A DNA stretch of 64,000 bases. Source: Entamoeba invadens IP1 (lineage: Eukaryota > Evosea > Mastigamoebida > Endamoebidae). Positions 40,914 through 52,383 of the stretch are shown one piece after another; the first letter of the stretch is position 1, and each line of letters starts with the position of its first letter. The notes under the pieces are model-generated. The model was not told the origin of the DNA. It worked only from the letters and a program-made list of their open reading frames with translations, and ran no database searches. A program made the translations under genes and the position numbers. The stretch covers positions 35,572 to 99,571 of the forward strand of contig NW_004440189.1 in the NCBI RefSeq assembly GCF_000330505.1. The letters run 5' to 3'.

Positions 40914-41212
40914 CAGTTAGTTCGGATTCAAATGAAACAAGTCTCATAATAAATTGAATTTGTCTCAAAACAAATTAAAATTGCACCTATATTCAATTTT
41001 GTTTCAAAACAATAAAAATTTGTCTCATTACTTTGTAATTTGTCCCAATAAAAAACAAAAGTGTTTCAAAATGATATAATGTTTCAAAATAATATTAAAA
41101 TGTCCTAAAAGTAAAAAAATTTGTCTCATAAATGTGTAATTTTGTTCGATAAAGATTGTAACACTCTTTAAAAAATAATAAAAATATACACACATACTCT
41201 CTTTTGATAAAA
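40914..41212 (+). repeat. Left 299-bp terminal inverted repeat
   Basis: Contains at least seven spaced copies of a TGTCTCA/TGTTTCA-like word (for example near 40948, 40967, 41011, 41031, 41063, 41083, 41123), roughly every 20-45 bp. Possible transposase binding sites. Confidence 0.85.
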
Positions 41213-41782
41213 GGATTTTGAAATTAAATAATTAATAACACTTTAAAAAATCAAAACTTGCTTTTAAATAATGAACAACTTAAAAAATATGTTACTTTAA
41301 GAAATTGTAAAATTTGTTCGTGAAGTTCGAACAATTTTTTGTTTTTTAAATTATCAATTAGATTAAATACAACTTGGTGAGTTACCATCATAAAATGCTT
41401 TTGAAAGCAACACATGCAAATAACAACAACTTTACTACCAACAACACAAACTCCAATAGAAACATCAAAACCTGAAAACTTGATGTGTAAGCGGCACACA
41501 ATCATTTTTCCGTCTTTATTAAAAACTTTATATAAAAAGTATATTAACGATGTATCACTAAATATTTAAAAACATAAATTTTATTGAGATAATACTAAGT
41601 AATATAAACAAGAGTAAAATAACAATATTCAATATGCTATTGAATATAACCGGAAGTTTCAAGTAGATGATAATAATTTGAAAAATGTGTTGATTATTTC
41701 ATTAGACTAGTCGCGTTAAAATTACTCGCTCGAGGTGTTCTTTAAGTATTTTTTAGTTGTAAATATAAATTAAACATTAAAG

Positions 41783-42081
41783 TTTTATCAAAAGAGAGTA
41801 TGTGTGTATATTTTTATTGTTTTTTAAAGAGTGTTACAATCTTTATCGAACAAAATTACACATTTATGAGACAAATTTTTTTACTTTTAGGACATTTTAA
41901 TATTATTTTGAAACATTATATCATTTTGAAACACTTTTGTTTTTTATTGGGACAAATTACAAAGTAATGAGACAAATTTTTATTGTTTTGAAACAAAATT
42001 GAATATAGGTGCAATTTTAATTTGTTTTGAGACAAATTCAATTTATTATGAGACTTGTTTCATTTGAATCCGAACTAACTG
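41783..42081 (-). repeat. Right 299-bp terminal inverted repeat
   Basis: Reverse complement of 40914-41212 with the same TGTCTCA-like words in mirrored order; the only difference I see is one base in the ACAATAAAAA/ATAATAAAAA word. Confidence 0.85.
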
Positions 42082-42083
42082 TA

Positions 42084-43023
42084 TGTTTATAACTTCTTAT
42101 GAACTAAAAAAACACACTATTTGTTTATTTTATTATTTCAATTTCTTGTTTTGACTTATTTCATTTTTATAATAACTTTTATTATACAAAATTGTTCATT
42201 TCGCTTTCAAAATTTTTTTCAGCAATTTTTTGTTTTGTGTACCAATTAAAAACCTCAAAAAATAAAGTATATTAACACTATCAACTTTTTATCAAAAACG
42301 GTTGCCACGTTTGCACTTTCCCTCTGACGTTTTGTTTTTTTGAGTAAAAAGGATGATTTGGTCTCTCGCCCAATTATATATTTTTTATATTTTTTTCTAT
42401 TTGTTTTTTTTTGGTTAAATACAGCAATACTTTGATTAATTATTTCAAGTTTTTATTTCTTCCCGAACTAAACATACCAAATTAATTAAACTATAAAATA
42501 CATTTACTAATCTGAACAATAAGAACTTTTTAATGGCAAAACATTACAATAATTACATTTGTAAATACTAAAATTAATGATACTATAATTTACTATTATA
42601 TTACTATATAACGAATAATACTAAAATGGCACAACGATAATAAGACCTATACTCCGACAAATTCCCTCAAAAAAGTAGAGAATAGCGGGACATTAAGTCA
42701 ATCTGAATATTCTAAAAATAAACATCCGATGAATTTCGATGTGAAAAACACACGAGTGACTTTATTTGACAAAAGAAGAATCCAATCGACTTGTTTTTCA
42801 TGTAAATTATTTATTTGGAAAAAAAATAATTACAATATTAACAGGAAAGTTTTTCTTACCACTTCGGGCAGTTCATTCAAATAGTTAGGAACAATCAACG
42901 GTGGACATTTTTTTCAAATTGAAAAACAAAGTTAGCGAAGGAAAAAGTATAAAAATCCTCCAACTTTTCTAAGACCTTCTTCTGGCTTAAGAACCCTCAA
43001 CACTATTTCCAGTTTTAATTGAC
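42084..43023. other. Intergenic region upstream of the ceramide synthase gene
   Basis: 940 bp, AT-rich, no gene seen. The last 130 bp before 43024 are less AT-rich and pyrimidine-rich, probably the 5' leader and promoter. Confidence 0.45.
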
Positions 43024-44083
43024 ATGCTCAGCAAGCTAACTGGAGTTTTTACCAGTTTGACTCCGCAGGACAAATTTAATATCACGCAGATACTAATAAT
43101 GATGCCAATCGCACTTATCTGTATCCCAACATCATTCTCAAGAACTTCCGATTATTACCCATCACCACTTAACCTCTTGTGGGCTATAATTCCTTTTTCT
43201 TTGATTTATACGTCTCGAAAATTATTGATCGAAGACTTATTTCCTAAGTTTGGAAGAAAATTCATAGTGATGGTTTGTGTTTAGAATACTTGTACATTTA
43301 TATATATATACACTGATGAGAAACATTAACTGATAGAATCCAACATGGTCCAAAGAAGTTCAAGATTTTAGAGTACAGCGCTTTGGGATTGTGTCTTTCA
43401 AAATGATATACTTCTTTATATCGACTATGTTAGGCGTCGTCTTATTTAGAAATGAGGACTGGATGCCTTCTTATTTATTTGGAAAAGGAAAACAAGACTT
43501 GTCACTGATTTGGGAAAACTACCCCGACCAAGAACAACCACCTCTTATCACTTTTTATTATTGTTGGGAGTTGGGGTATCATTTCCATTCGTTGGTGTAT
43601 CACATCCAAAGCGAACGACGTAATGACTACTTCGAGAATTTACTCCATCACGTCTCCACTATATTCTTAGTCATCTTTAGTTTCATTAACAATTACGTGA
43701 GAATAGGCACTTTGGTCTTGATTTTACACGACGTTGGAGACTTCGCGATGTACACCGCTAAGTCACTCCACGACATGCCAAATGACAAACCAGCTATGTT
43801 CGCGTTTGTAGGGATTGTGTATACTTTCTTGAGATTCAGATTGGTTACCCTCGGTGGATTTATTATTCCAGCGGCATTCCAAGGGAGATTCTGTGTGCCA
43901 GACCATACTGCTGGGGCTTGGACGGTATACTCATTACTCACTGGATTGTTATGTGTGTTGCTTATCCTTCACACTTACTGGTTCTATTTGGTCTTGCAAA
44001 TGATTTTTGGCTTCTTTAAATCAAGAGGAACATTCACTGATCCACACACCATCGGTGTCGATTCACACACCACTGTGAAATGA
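43024..44083 (+). CDS. Ceramide synthase (LAG1/TLC domain), two exons
   Basis: Exon 1 is 43024-43272 and exon 2 is 43337-44083, with a 64-bp intron (43273-43336) that begins GTTTGTG and ends TAG, phase 0. The product has 331 residues and about six membrane helices. The Lag1 motif is present: LLHHVSTIFLVIFSF with H187 and H188, NNYVRIGTLVLILHD and DFAMYTAK. The segment NPTWSKEVQDFRVQRF before the domain is also typical. Ceramide synthases join a fatty acyl-CoA to a sphingoid base in the ER. The gene is an island of host coding sequence in the repeat-rich region. Confidence 0.9.
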
Positions 44084-44661
44084 ACTCAATTTTGTTTGTA
44101 ATTGAACACTGCTTTTTTTTCATGACTTTGTTGTTTTTCTATTGGTTGGGTATTAAATATTCAATTAAAACTAAAACAAAACTATTTGTAATAATTCATA
44201 CAAAGTTAGTAAATTTGAAAGATATTATTATATAATTTATATTTAATTAATTTAATTAATTATTCATTCTCTTATCGATATAAATTAAATTTAACTATAT
44301 TTTATTTACATTTCAAATAAAAAAATCAACAATTGAGTGTTATATAAACAGGAAATAATCTGTAAATAAAGAACTTTTCCTGATTTTTAGAAGTTTATCA
44401 GGAACATTACTATATACCGCCTAAAATAGGAATTATAGTAAAATTTGTATAAATTTCCCAATAAAACAGCTAAATAAATATTCTATCACATTCTATTTCA
44501 AATGTTATTAACATCAAAGATAAAAATGTCAAGGTTACAAAATATTTAAAAATTGATGACCTTAAAATAAAAAAGAATTATTGGTGTGTTTTTGTCGGGT
44601 TTTTTTATAGTAAATTGTCAAGTATTTTTATTAACTTCTTAATTAAAATATGATGAATTAT
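44084..44661. other. AT-rich intergenic DNA up to the assembly gap
   Basis: No gene seen. The word CCTGATTTTTAGA near 44379 resembles that before the dispersed repeat at about 40068. Confidence 0.4.
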
Positions 44662-44761
44662 NNNNNNNNNNNNNNNNNNNNNNNNNNNNNNNNNNNNNNN
44701 NNNNNNNNNNNNNNNNNNNNNNNNNNNNNNNNNNNNNNNNNNNNNNNNNNNNNNNNNNNNN
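44662..44761. other. Assembly gap of 100 N
   Basis: Exactly 100 unknown bases, a conventional placeholder, so the true gap size is not known. The sequence on both sides is AT-rich repeat-region DNA, so the gap could hide part of a transposon. Confidence 0.99.
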
Positions 44762-45809
44762 TTTTTAATGCAAACCGGCGGGAAAAAATACCCAAAGATT
44801 GTTTTTTCAACGAAAAAAAAATATTTCCCGATTTGTTGCGGTTTTTTTTATTGAAAAATTATTTGTTAGAAAAAAATGATGTAAATTCTCATAAAAAAGT
44901 CAAAAAAAATTCCATTTTACAATCAATTTTACAAGATTGAAAACTTTTTTCATATTAAAATACATGAAATTAACGATTAAAACATCAATAAGATGTTTGT
45001 AAGATGGAACAAAGATGTTTAAATTATTGATGTAAAGATGATAAAAAAATATCTTTCATTTTATTTCAATTTGTTGTTACACATATAATGAAGATGATGC
45101 ATAAACAATGAATTGTGTTATAACACAGAGTATACATTGCACAGATTAAACAAAAAAATAATTATAAACTGTTTCTAATAAATCGATAGTGAGAAAATTT
45201 GAAATTATCGCACATTTTCGGGTTTTGTTGTTTTAATAATAAGTCCTATATTTTGGGAAATATATTTCTCCTTCTTTTTTCTGTCATGTTTTTATTTGAA
45301 AAAAATATTTATTTTTATTTTCAGTCTTTTTTCTGATTATTTTGCAACGTTTTTACTCGAGATATTTTTGTTGGTTATTTTCCTGTTAAATAAGTTCAAA
45401 AATGTACTTCAATTTTGAATTGTTTTCAGTAGCAACAAATTTGTATTCATAACAAGAAACCAAAAATGTTTTTATAATCAAATGAAAATACTTTTTTGAA
45501 ATAAAAGCTTTTGGTAATGAATTGAAATTAAACACTAATAATTAATATAAAATTGGTTTCAAGAATAAAATGATTAAGATAAAGAAAATTAACAAATTGA
45601 TAATTTAATAAAACAATTACGTTTTGAGATGATTTGAATGTAAAAAACAAAAGATGTAAAAATACCAACGGCAAAACAATATAAAATGAAAGTTATTCGT
45701 CTTATTTATTAGTTGTTTGGTAAATGATTTTGAATTTCAATTTATGTTAAACAAACAAAAATACTAAAAGTTGGTAATACAAATTCAGTTTTTAATCTTA
45801 ATAAAACAA
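44762..45809. other. AT-rich DNA upstream of the Tc1-like transposase
   Basis: No gene is supported. I looked here for a terminal inverted repeat matching the region after 46901 and found none that convinced me. Confidence 0.45.
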
Positions 45810-46901
45810 ATGAACAAAATTGATACCCTTATAGCCGGAGCTTTACATAAAGGCTATTCATATTCTGTTATCACAGAAATGATGAAAGTGTCTCCGAACA
45901 GAATTGCGCGAGTAAAAAAGATGATTGAAGACAAAATCGCCATTAAAAACGTAAAAAGAGGGCGACCCACTAAAGTTACCAACAATGTTATCGATAAAAT
46001 CGTCAAACAAACTGAAAATGATCCATTTTCAACTTGTTCAAAGATTGCACTAAACAATCACTTGTCCAAGTCAACAGTTTACAACTTAAGAAGAACACAC
46101 AGATTTAAATATTGCAAACAAAAGCCAACTCAAATTCTTACACAAAAACAAATTAACACAAGATATGATTTTTGCAAAAAAATGCTACAGAAAAGAAATC
46201 TCAGAAAATGGCAAACCGCGATTGTTTCTGACGAATCCCGTTATTGTTTATTTCCAGACAAATTATATTGTTGGAGAAGAAGAAACACATTTGGTGAAAT
46301 GTTAAAAAACATTAAAGTTGCAAAAACCAAAGCCAAAAGAAAAATGTTAATTCAAAAATTCAAAAAATACACTGGCCAAACACCAAAATACAATGCCAGT
46401 ATAATGGTGTGGGGAGCCATTGGTAAAGACTACAAATCGGATTTGATTCTGTGTTCTGAGAAAATGAAAGCGGCAGATTATCGTCGAATGCTTGAACACA
46501 ATAGAATTTTCGAACACATGAAAAAAGAGAGAAAAGGCGACTTTTATTTTCAGCAAGATGGGGCGCCACCTCACAAAGCAAAAGAAACAGTAAAATGGAT
46601 TAAAAGTAAAAAGGTCAAATTGCTTGAATGGCCATCATCAAGCCCGGACTTGTCACCAATAGAACATCTGTGGGGAATTTTGGAAAGGAGATTAAGAAAC
46701 GAAAAAAGTGTTTTCCGAACAAAAAAGTTGTTATTCAAGCATCTTAAAAGAGTTTGGAATAATATACCATACTCGATTATTAACAATTTGATGAATTCGA
46801 TGACTTACAGATTCGAAATGTGCAAAAACGAAAAAGGTGGACCTATTGGACATTTGAGCGATTTTAAACAATACCAAAAAATTGAAAAACAAGATTGGTA
46901 A
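45810..46901 (+). CDS. Tc1/mariner-superfamily transposase, DD34E
   Basis: 363 residues from the ATG at 45810 (an in-frame TTG lies upstream). The N-terminal 110 residues contain two helix-turn-helix units with a GRPTK hinge between them, the DNA-binding part of Tc1 transposases. The catalytic triad is intact: D141 in VSDESRY, D250 in FQQDGAPPHKA, and E285 in LSPIEHLWG, with 34 residues between the last two (DD34E, Tc1-like). The motifs WPSSSPDLSP and MVWGAIG are also family marks. The frame is uninterrupted, so the protein could be active, and could mobilise related MITEs. Element ends were not found. Confidence 0.92.
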   Translation: MNKIDTLIAGALHKGYSYSVITEMMKVSPNRIARVKKMIEDKIAIKNVKRGRPTKVTNNVIDKIVKQTENDPFSTCSKIALNNHLSKSTVYNLRRTHRFKYCKQKPTQILTQKQINTRYDFCKKMLQKRNLRKWQTAIVSDESRYCLFPDKLYCWRRRNTFGEMLKNIKVAKTKAKRKMLIQKFKKYTGQTPKYNASIMVWGAIGKDYKSDLILCSEKMKAADYRRMLEHNRIFEHMKKERKGDFYFQQDGAPPHKAKETVKWIKSKKVKLLEWPSSSPDLSPIEHLWGILERRLRNEKSVFRTKKLLFKHLKRVWNNIPYSIINNLMNSMTYRFEMCKNEKGGPIGHLSDFKQYQKIEKQDW

Positions 46902-48374
46902 ATTAATCTTAGGTAATTTTGTTTTAGATTAAATATTTTTTTAGTTAAAAAACATGGTATAACAATTACAATTTAAACAATATCGAAATAAAAATAGATT
47001 ACGATGTTTTCCTTTAACATTTGGTTTAAAACAGTTTAACATAAAACAAGTACTATCGATTTTTTGGAAACAGTTTATATACCAAATTCTTGATTTTACA
47101 ACTAAAGTTTTCAAAATAATAATTCGTATTGAAACTCAAAAGAAAATAAATTGTCATAATTAATTAGATAAAATTTTGTTCAATTTATCATAAAGTTGAA
47201 TTAAATTTGTCGGTAATAATAAATTTTGTCATTAATAATGGATTCATGTATATTTTTGGACAATTTTGTAAACAAATTTAATAAATGAATAATAATAATA
47301 TAAACGTTTTGTATCGATATCATGATTATATTTATCAATTTATTTAACAACTTGATTTTTTGTCAATAAGATATTTATATACAATTGAATAACAATCATT
47401 TTAAATTATGTATTACAGTTTATACACAAATGATCATATTTTAACAACACCAAGTTCAAATGGTAAAAATTTAAAAGTTTTAAAGCAAAAGTTTCAAAAC
47501 AACTGTGATAATTTATGTTATTATACTTCTACGTTGTTTATGAGTTAATAAATATAAATTAATAAAACTTAAATATTTTTAGAAAACATGTAACGTCAAA
47601 TTCTATCAAAATATTTTACACACAGATTTCAAATTAAGTATATATGCATTTTTGTATTGAAAAATACATAAAAAACATTTCAATTGATGTTATATCTTAT
47701 TTTTTAGAAGTTGAGATATAAAACAATGCTAATATTGTGATCAATGTTATTGATTATAATTTTGAAACAACGATTTGAAATGAATGTTAAACTTAAAATT
47801 TCGTATTTAATAATCACATTTTGTAAAAATATTAAATATTTAGGCAAAATAATAAATGTATATTTATGTATCATATTTAATTTTAAAACAAACAAATAAA
47901 ATAATATTAACAAATTGACACAGAACAACGTCCTTGTTTTTTAATTGACATGTTATTACTAAAATATCAATTCAATTATTGATGATTTCCCATTATGCTT
48001 TTTTTATTTTTATACACAAAATATAAACTTTTTAAAAACCAAATTGTTTGATAAATTAGAGTTTTCATGTTTTTTAGACCACTTGAATTTTGTTCAATGT
48101 TGTTAAAATATTGCATTTTAAAATTGTGTAACTAAACATACAAAACTTTTGAATAAATTGACAAAAAGTGTTGATGAATATTTGCGTCTAGATTATTAAA
48201 ATATTACAAAAATGAAATATTATAAGCAGAATTATTCCAATTGTTACTTTTACAATAATATTTTAGTAACACACAGAAAAAACGTTGCTACGTATTATAC
48301 ATTACTAATTAAATTGAATATATTATTATAAAAGAAATACAACTGTATTAAGAATAAGATAAATTAATTATTTA
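46902..48374. other. Gene-free, extremely AT-rich region
   Basis: About 1.5 kb after the Tc1-like gene with no supported gene or RNA. The word ACTTGAATTTTGTTCAATGT at about 48083 is shared with 40084. Confidence 0.45.
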
Positions 48375-48546
48375 CAATAAAACCTCTCATTAACAAATCA
48401 CCTATTAAGAAACCTCTCTTAAAGAAACATTTCAGCAAATCAAAACTATAATAAAACTTATTGAGGGGAAAGGAAATAAAGTATTTCATAACCATTATTG
48501 AAGGGTTTTATTTTCCCAGTTAATCTACTAATGAGAGGTTTTGGTG
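48375..48546. mobile_element. 172-bp MITE of Tc1/mariner or pogo type
   Basis: Ends are imperfect inverted repeats: CAATAAAACCTCTCATTA on the left and, reading inward from the right, CACCAAAACCTCTCATTAG. TA flanks both sides (48373-48374 and 48547-48548). Inside, a second AAACCTCTCTTAAAGAAAC word follows the left arm. The ends resemble those of the 182-bp element at 40330 (AAAACCTCyC core), so both may belong to one superfamily group. Confidence 0.75.
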
Positions 48547-48548
48547 TA

Positions 48549-51500
48549 TTCTTTCTTTTTCAATTTTAAACAACTTTTTTTTGAAAATTACATTAAACAT
48601 TTAGTTTTTTATTTTAATATTTTTTTCAACTTTTTTCTTTTAAACAAGTTTTTATTTTTCCTTTTCAATTTAAAAAGTACAAAAAGAATAAAAAAGAAAC
48701 ATATTATATATATACAACCATTCAATTGATCTATTAAAAACACTTGGTTTATAAACATTTAAATGTTTAATATGTTTGAATTTGAAACAACAAAGAAAAT
48801 AAATTATAAATGTGTTTTTATTTTTGTTCAAAATTAGTTTTTAATATAATTATAATTTGAATAAATTCCAATTTGGCTTCATTAAAACACTTTAAATGAT
48901 AATGAAAATGTTGAAAATAGCTAATAATTCATTAATAATTGTCAATTAAAGTAATTTTATAATCTATATTAATGTTGATATATTAAATTGTAAATTGTTG
49001 TTAGTGTATTTTTTTTATAAAATGTCAAACAAAAAAATATTGATACATTTGTTATTACATGGAGACATAATATTATTATTTTTTATTCAACCAAATGTAA
49101 AATATTATTTGAAAAATTTTTTGAACGAAAAACAAATATATGTATTTATATTTTTTTTATCTGTTATGTGATCTAAAGTTAAACAACAATAAGAATTTAA
49201 TATTTTGATTATAAAAAAGTTTTCACATAAAGTTAATTTTTAAATTGAAAAAACAAAAAACTATTAAGTTGATTGAATAATGTATTTCAAATTAAAACAA
49301 AACAAATAAGTGACATTTTCAGAAAATATAAAAGATATTCGTATATTATAATAATTTTCATCAAATTATTGTTAACATAAAATGATCATACACTCAGTTT
49401 TGAATAATTTAAGTTGTGGTTGTTATTCTTTTTAAAAACTTAGTTTGTAATTTTCGTTTAAAGGGGGTTAAAACAAAATTCTTAAATGTATCACAATTTT
49501 TAGGTTTCTATATTTGAAGAGATAAAAACGTGGAAGATCATAGTTATTGATCAATCATTACAATAAGCTTTTTTATAATTTATCATAGAATTTATATTTT
49601 AAAACTAAATTGTCACTTAGTTGTTATCATTAAAAAGACTATATCAATTCAATTTAGTTATATATTAATATTTCAACAACTTAAGTAAATATTACATTTA
49701 ATGATCATGCCTAATTATAAATTGTTTTTTTAATTGTGTTGTTTGAAAATATTTTATATTGTAAAAACAAATTATATATTTTAAATTATTATTAAAAATT
49801 TTAAATATTAAAATATATAAAAAAGCTTAAAAACAGAAAACAATTGTTCAAACCAAAAACAATTTGTGTTGTTTATTTTCCAGCAATAATATAAAAACAT
49901 TTTAGTTGTGACTATTCGTTTTATATATCACATTTAAGTTATTTGTGAATAATTTAATTTATAAACTTTTTAAATTGTAGTATATACTGTTTATTATTTG
50001 ACTAAAAAATATTTAAAATGTATGCTATTTTTATTAAGTCCATGAAATCGTCATTAAAAATTGCAATTACTTTAACCATGGCATGTTAACTCTTTTATGT
50101 ATTTGAATTCCATGAAAATGTTTTAAGAAGAACTGTAATAATAAAATAATACAAGAAAAAAAAATGTATTTAAAATTGAATTTCTATGATAAACAACGAG
50201 TTAATTTTCATTTGATTTATATTTAAATGTATTTGATTAAAAACAGATTTTACTGTACATATTCAACAATTTAAAACATTGAAACATCAAACTTTATAAT
50301 GATAATAATCTTAAAGAAATATTTTTAATTTGCTTTTTTTAATCTCAACAACGAGGCGAATCAAGAGTTTTTATATTTGTTTAGACATGTGTAACATCAA
50401 AATTTAGTAATTTACTTGTCGGCTGTAAAAAATTTATTAAAAATATTAAAAAAACCTTAAAAATAAACAACTGTAATGGTCATAACATATTACAAAATGT
50501 TTTTAAGCATCAATTTTTTACCATGTGAAGTTCAACTATTAAATTATGTGTTGATAAATGATTTCTAAAATTTAATTCAACTTTTTAACAAAAAAATAAG
50601 TTTTTAATCTCTTGTATGTTTTTGTTTTTTGTATGCCAATCTTGTTTTTGGATGTTTCATGCTGTAAAAAAAATACAACTTTAAACAAGAAAACATATAA
50701 TATCTAAATGTTAAAAATATATCGGAAGCAGTAAATATTCAATTTAAATTATCAATTCAAAATTTCGTATGTTTTGATTCTTTTTTTGTTAATAACCAGA
50801 AAATCGAATTATCAGAAAAAATAAAAAAAATAAAACAACATAACAGTTAAAGTCGAAAAAACAAACATTTTCCAACATTATTTTCCATCTTTTTTAATTA
50901 AACTTTCCCTCTTTTTGCACTAATAAAATACCCCGAAAAAGTTGATTATCAGAAAGCTTATGCTTTCGGTTTTTCTGAATCAAACACAAAAATCAAAGTC
51001 ATAAAGGACTATTTAAATAAACTTTCACTTGATTTTCATTGTCGAAAGTCAAAGGAATTGTTCCACTAAAATGGGTATTGATGTCAATCAAGTACTCATT
51101 TATTATCGGTGCAAGACCATGCTCATAAAATATTGTTTAAAACAACAAATTCAAATTATCATCACGACATCATCTATCATTTTATTCAACTATTGTGTCT
51201 GCAATTTCAAACAAAAATTGAATAAAAACTTTTTTCTAAATAACTACATTATATAGAACTCATGTACAGGATATTACAATATTTGTCAACTTATTTACAA
51301 TATCATGCTGTATGCGTTTATTAATTTTTGAATTTTAAATTGGTGATGTCTGCTAATTGGTTTGAATGTTCAAATGATGGTTTAAAAAAAGTGTGTCAAG
51401 TGAAACCGAAGTTGTAAATATAAAGATAAGTTTGTTCAAAAACAAAGACAATAATAAGTAAAAATGTTAAATTGTAGGATAAAGCGGATTCAAAAATGTG

Positions 51501-51784
51501 GTTTTTAGAAATCAAAGAAGTCAGAAATGATTTCTGTGTTGTAAGAGGTTATTTGTGTTGTTTTGAAGTTATTCGTTTTTATCAAAATAAATTTTTGTGT
51601 AATAATTAAAAATTGTTTCATTCCAGTTCGTATTTCTAAAAATAATCTAGATGTCGTATTTTTAACATGTTGCAATTTTGGAACTGATCTGTTAATTAAT
51701 TGAATAATATTTAACAATTTATTTGTTCAGAAAAAAAATAAAATTTGTCTGTTTATTTATAAAATGCTCTATTTTTAAGAGTTG
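48549..51784. other. 3.2 kb of gene-free, extremely AT-rich DNA
   Basis: No open frame worth reporting and no RNA recognised. A possible diverged pogo-like MITE lies at about 50801-50977: CAGAAAATCGAATTATCAG at one side and, inverted, CAGAAAAACCGAAAGC at the other, but the flanking TA is missing. The rest looks like old, decayed repeat DNA. Confidence 0.4.
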
Positions 51785-51843
51785 CGACCCGATTTTGTGG
51801 CCTAAAAAGATTTGGCACATCCATAGTATTTTGGGATACCCTG
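51785..51843 (-). repeat. Orphan transposon end, mariner-like
   Basis: Read on the minus strand from 51843, the sequence begins CAGGGTATCCCAAAATACTA and is flanked by TA (51844-51845). Ends of the form CAGGGTGTCCC are common in Tc1/mariner elements. It has higher GC than the DNA around it. I found no partner end in the window; the other end may be lost, in the gap, or outside. Confidence 0.5.
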
Positions 51844-51845
51844 TA

Positions 51846-52383
51846 TTGATTTAAAATATTTATTTTTAAATCAATAGTAAATTTAATAATTATATATTAA
51901 TTAAATTTGATTATGACAAACAGTAATTTCAATAACAAAATTATTAATAAATATAATATGGAAAATAAAAGTAATTCAAGGCATGCAAATCTTTATTTTA
52001 CCAATATAGTCAATATGATAAAGATATTAATACCAAAAATGATGATATGCTTAAATAACCAGAAAAATAAAAATAAAGGAAATGTGGAATTTGAATAATT
52101 CGAATAATATTATTTTCAGACCATTGTGGTCTTGATACACTCTAAATGCAGTAAAAAGTAAGAACCTAAACACAATAACACAAAATTAATTAAAAAGAGC
52201 AAAAAAAGCCGAATGGTGATATTTTGTGAGTTTTTTTAGAGTCTTTAAAAAGATACCTTCCAAATCCTCTTTACTCTTCCCTTGTTAATTTCAACAAACA
52301 TGACATTGTAAAAAACACATATTGTTCCGAACCAAAATGGAAACTGAAAATTATACCACGAAAAATCCATTCTATCTCATTTC
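51846..52383. other. Intergenic region upstream of the RasGEF gene
   Basis: Begins with a hairpin (TTGATTTAAA / TTTAAATCAA near 51846-51874). A short plus-strand frame (51907-52098) is AT-rich and looks like chance. The promoter of the RasGEF gene must lie near 52250-52383. Confidence 0.45.

Larger units (their letters stand above)
40914..42081. mobile_element. 1168-bp non-autonomous element with 299-bp inverted repeats
   Basis: The first 299 bp (40914-41212) and the last 299 bp (41783-42081) are inverted copies with no gaps and, by eye, a single substitution near the inner end. The termini read CAGTTAGTTCGG, and TA flanks both sides (40912-40913, 42082-42083), which fits Tc1/mariner. The 570-bp middle has only a short minus-strand frame (41505-41251, 84 codons) with no transposase motif. 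This makes it a foldback-like passenger that needs a transposase from elsewhere. The near-perfect arms indicate recent insertion or gene conversion between the arms. Confidence 0.85.

Noticed and set aside
41251..41505. 84-codon minus-strand frame inside the 299-bp-TIR element
   Set aside because: No transposase motif, AT-rich codons and no homology recognised; not enough to call a gene.
50801..50977. Possible pogo-like MITE with CAGAAAA ends
   Set aside because: The arms match weakly and the TA flank is missing on one side; kept only as a remark.
51265..51300. TACAGGATATTACAAT as the partner of the orphan mariner-like end at 51843
   Set aside because: Only the first few bases agree with the end sequence, and the interior does not match.
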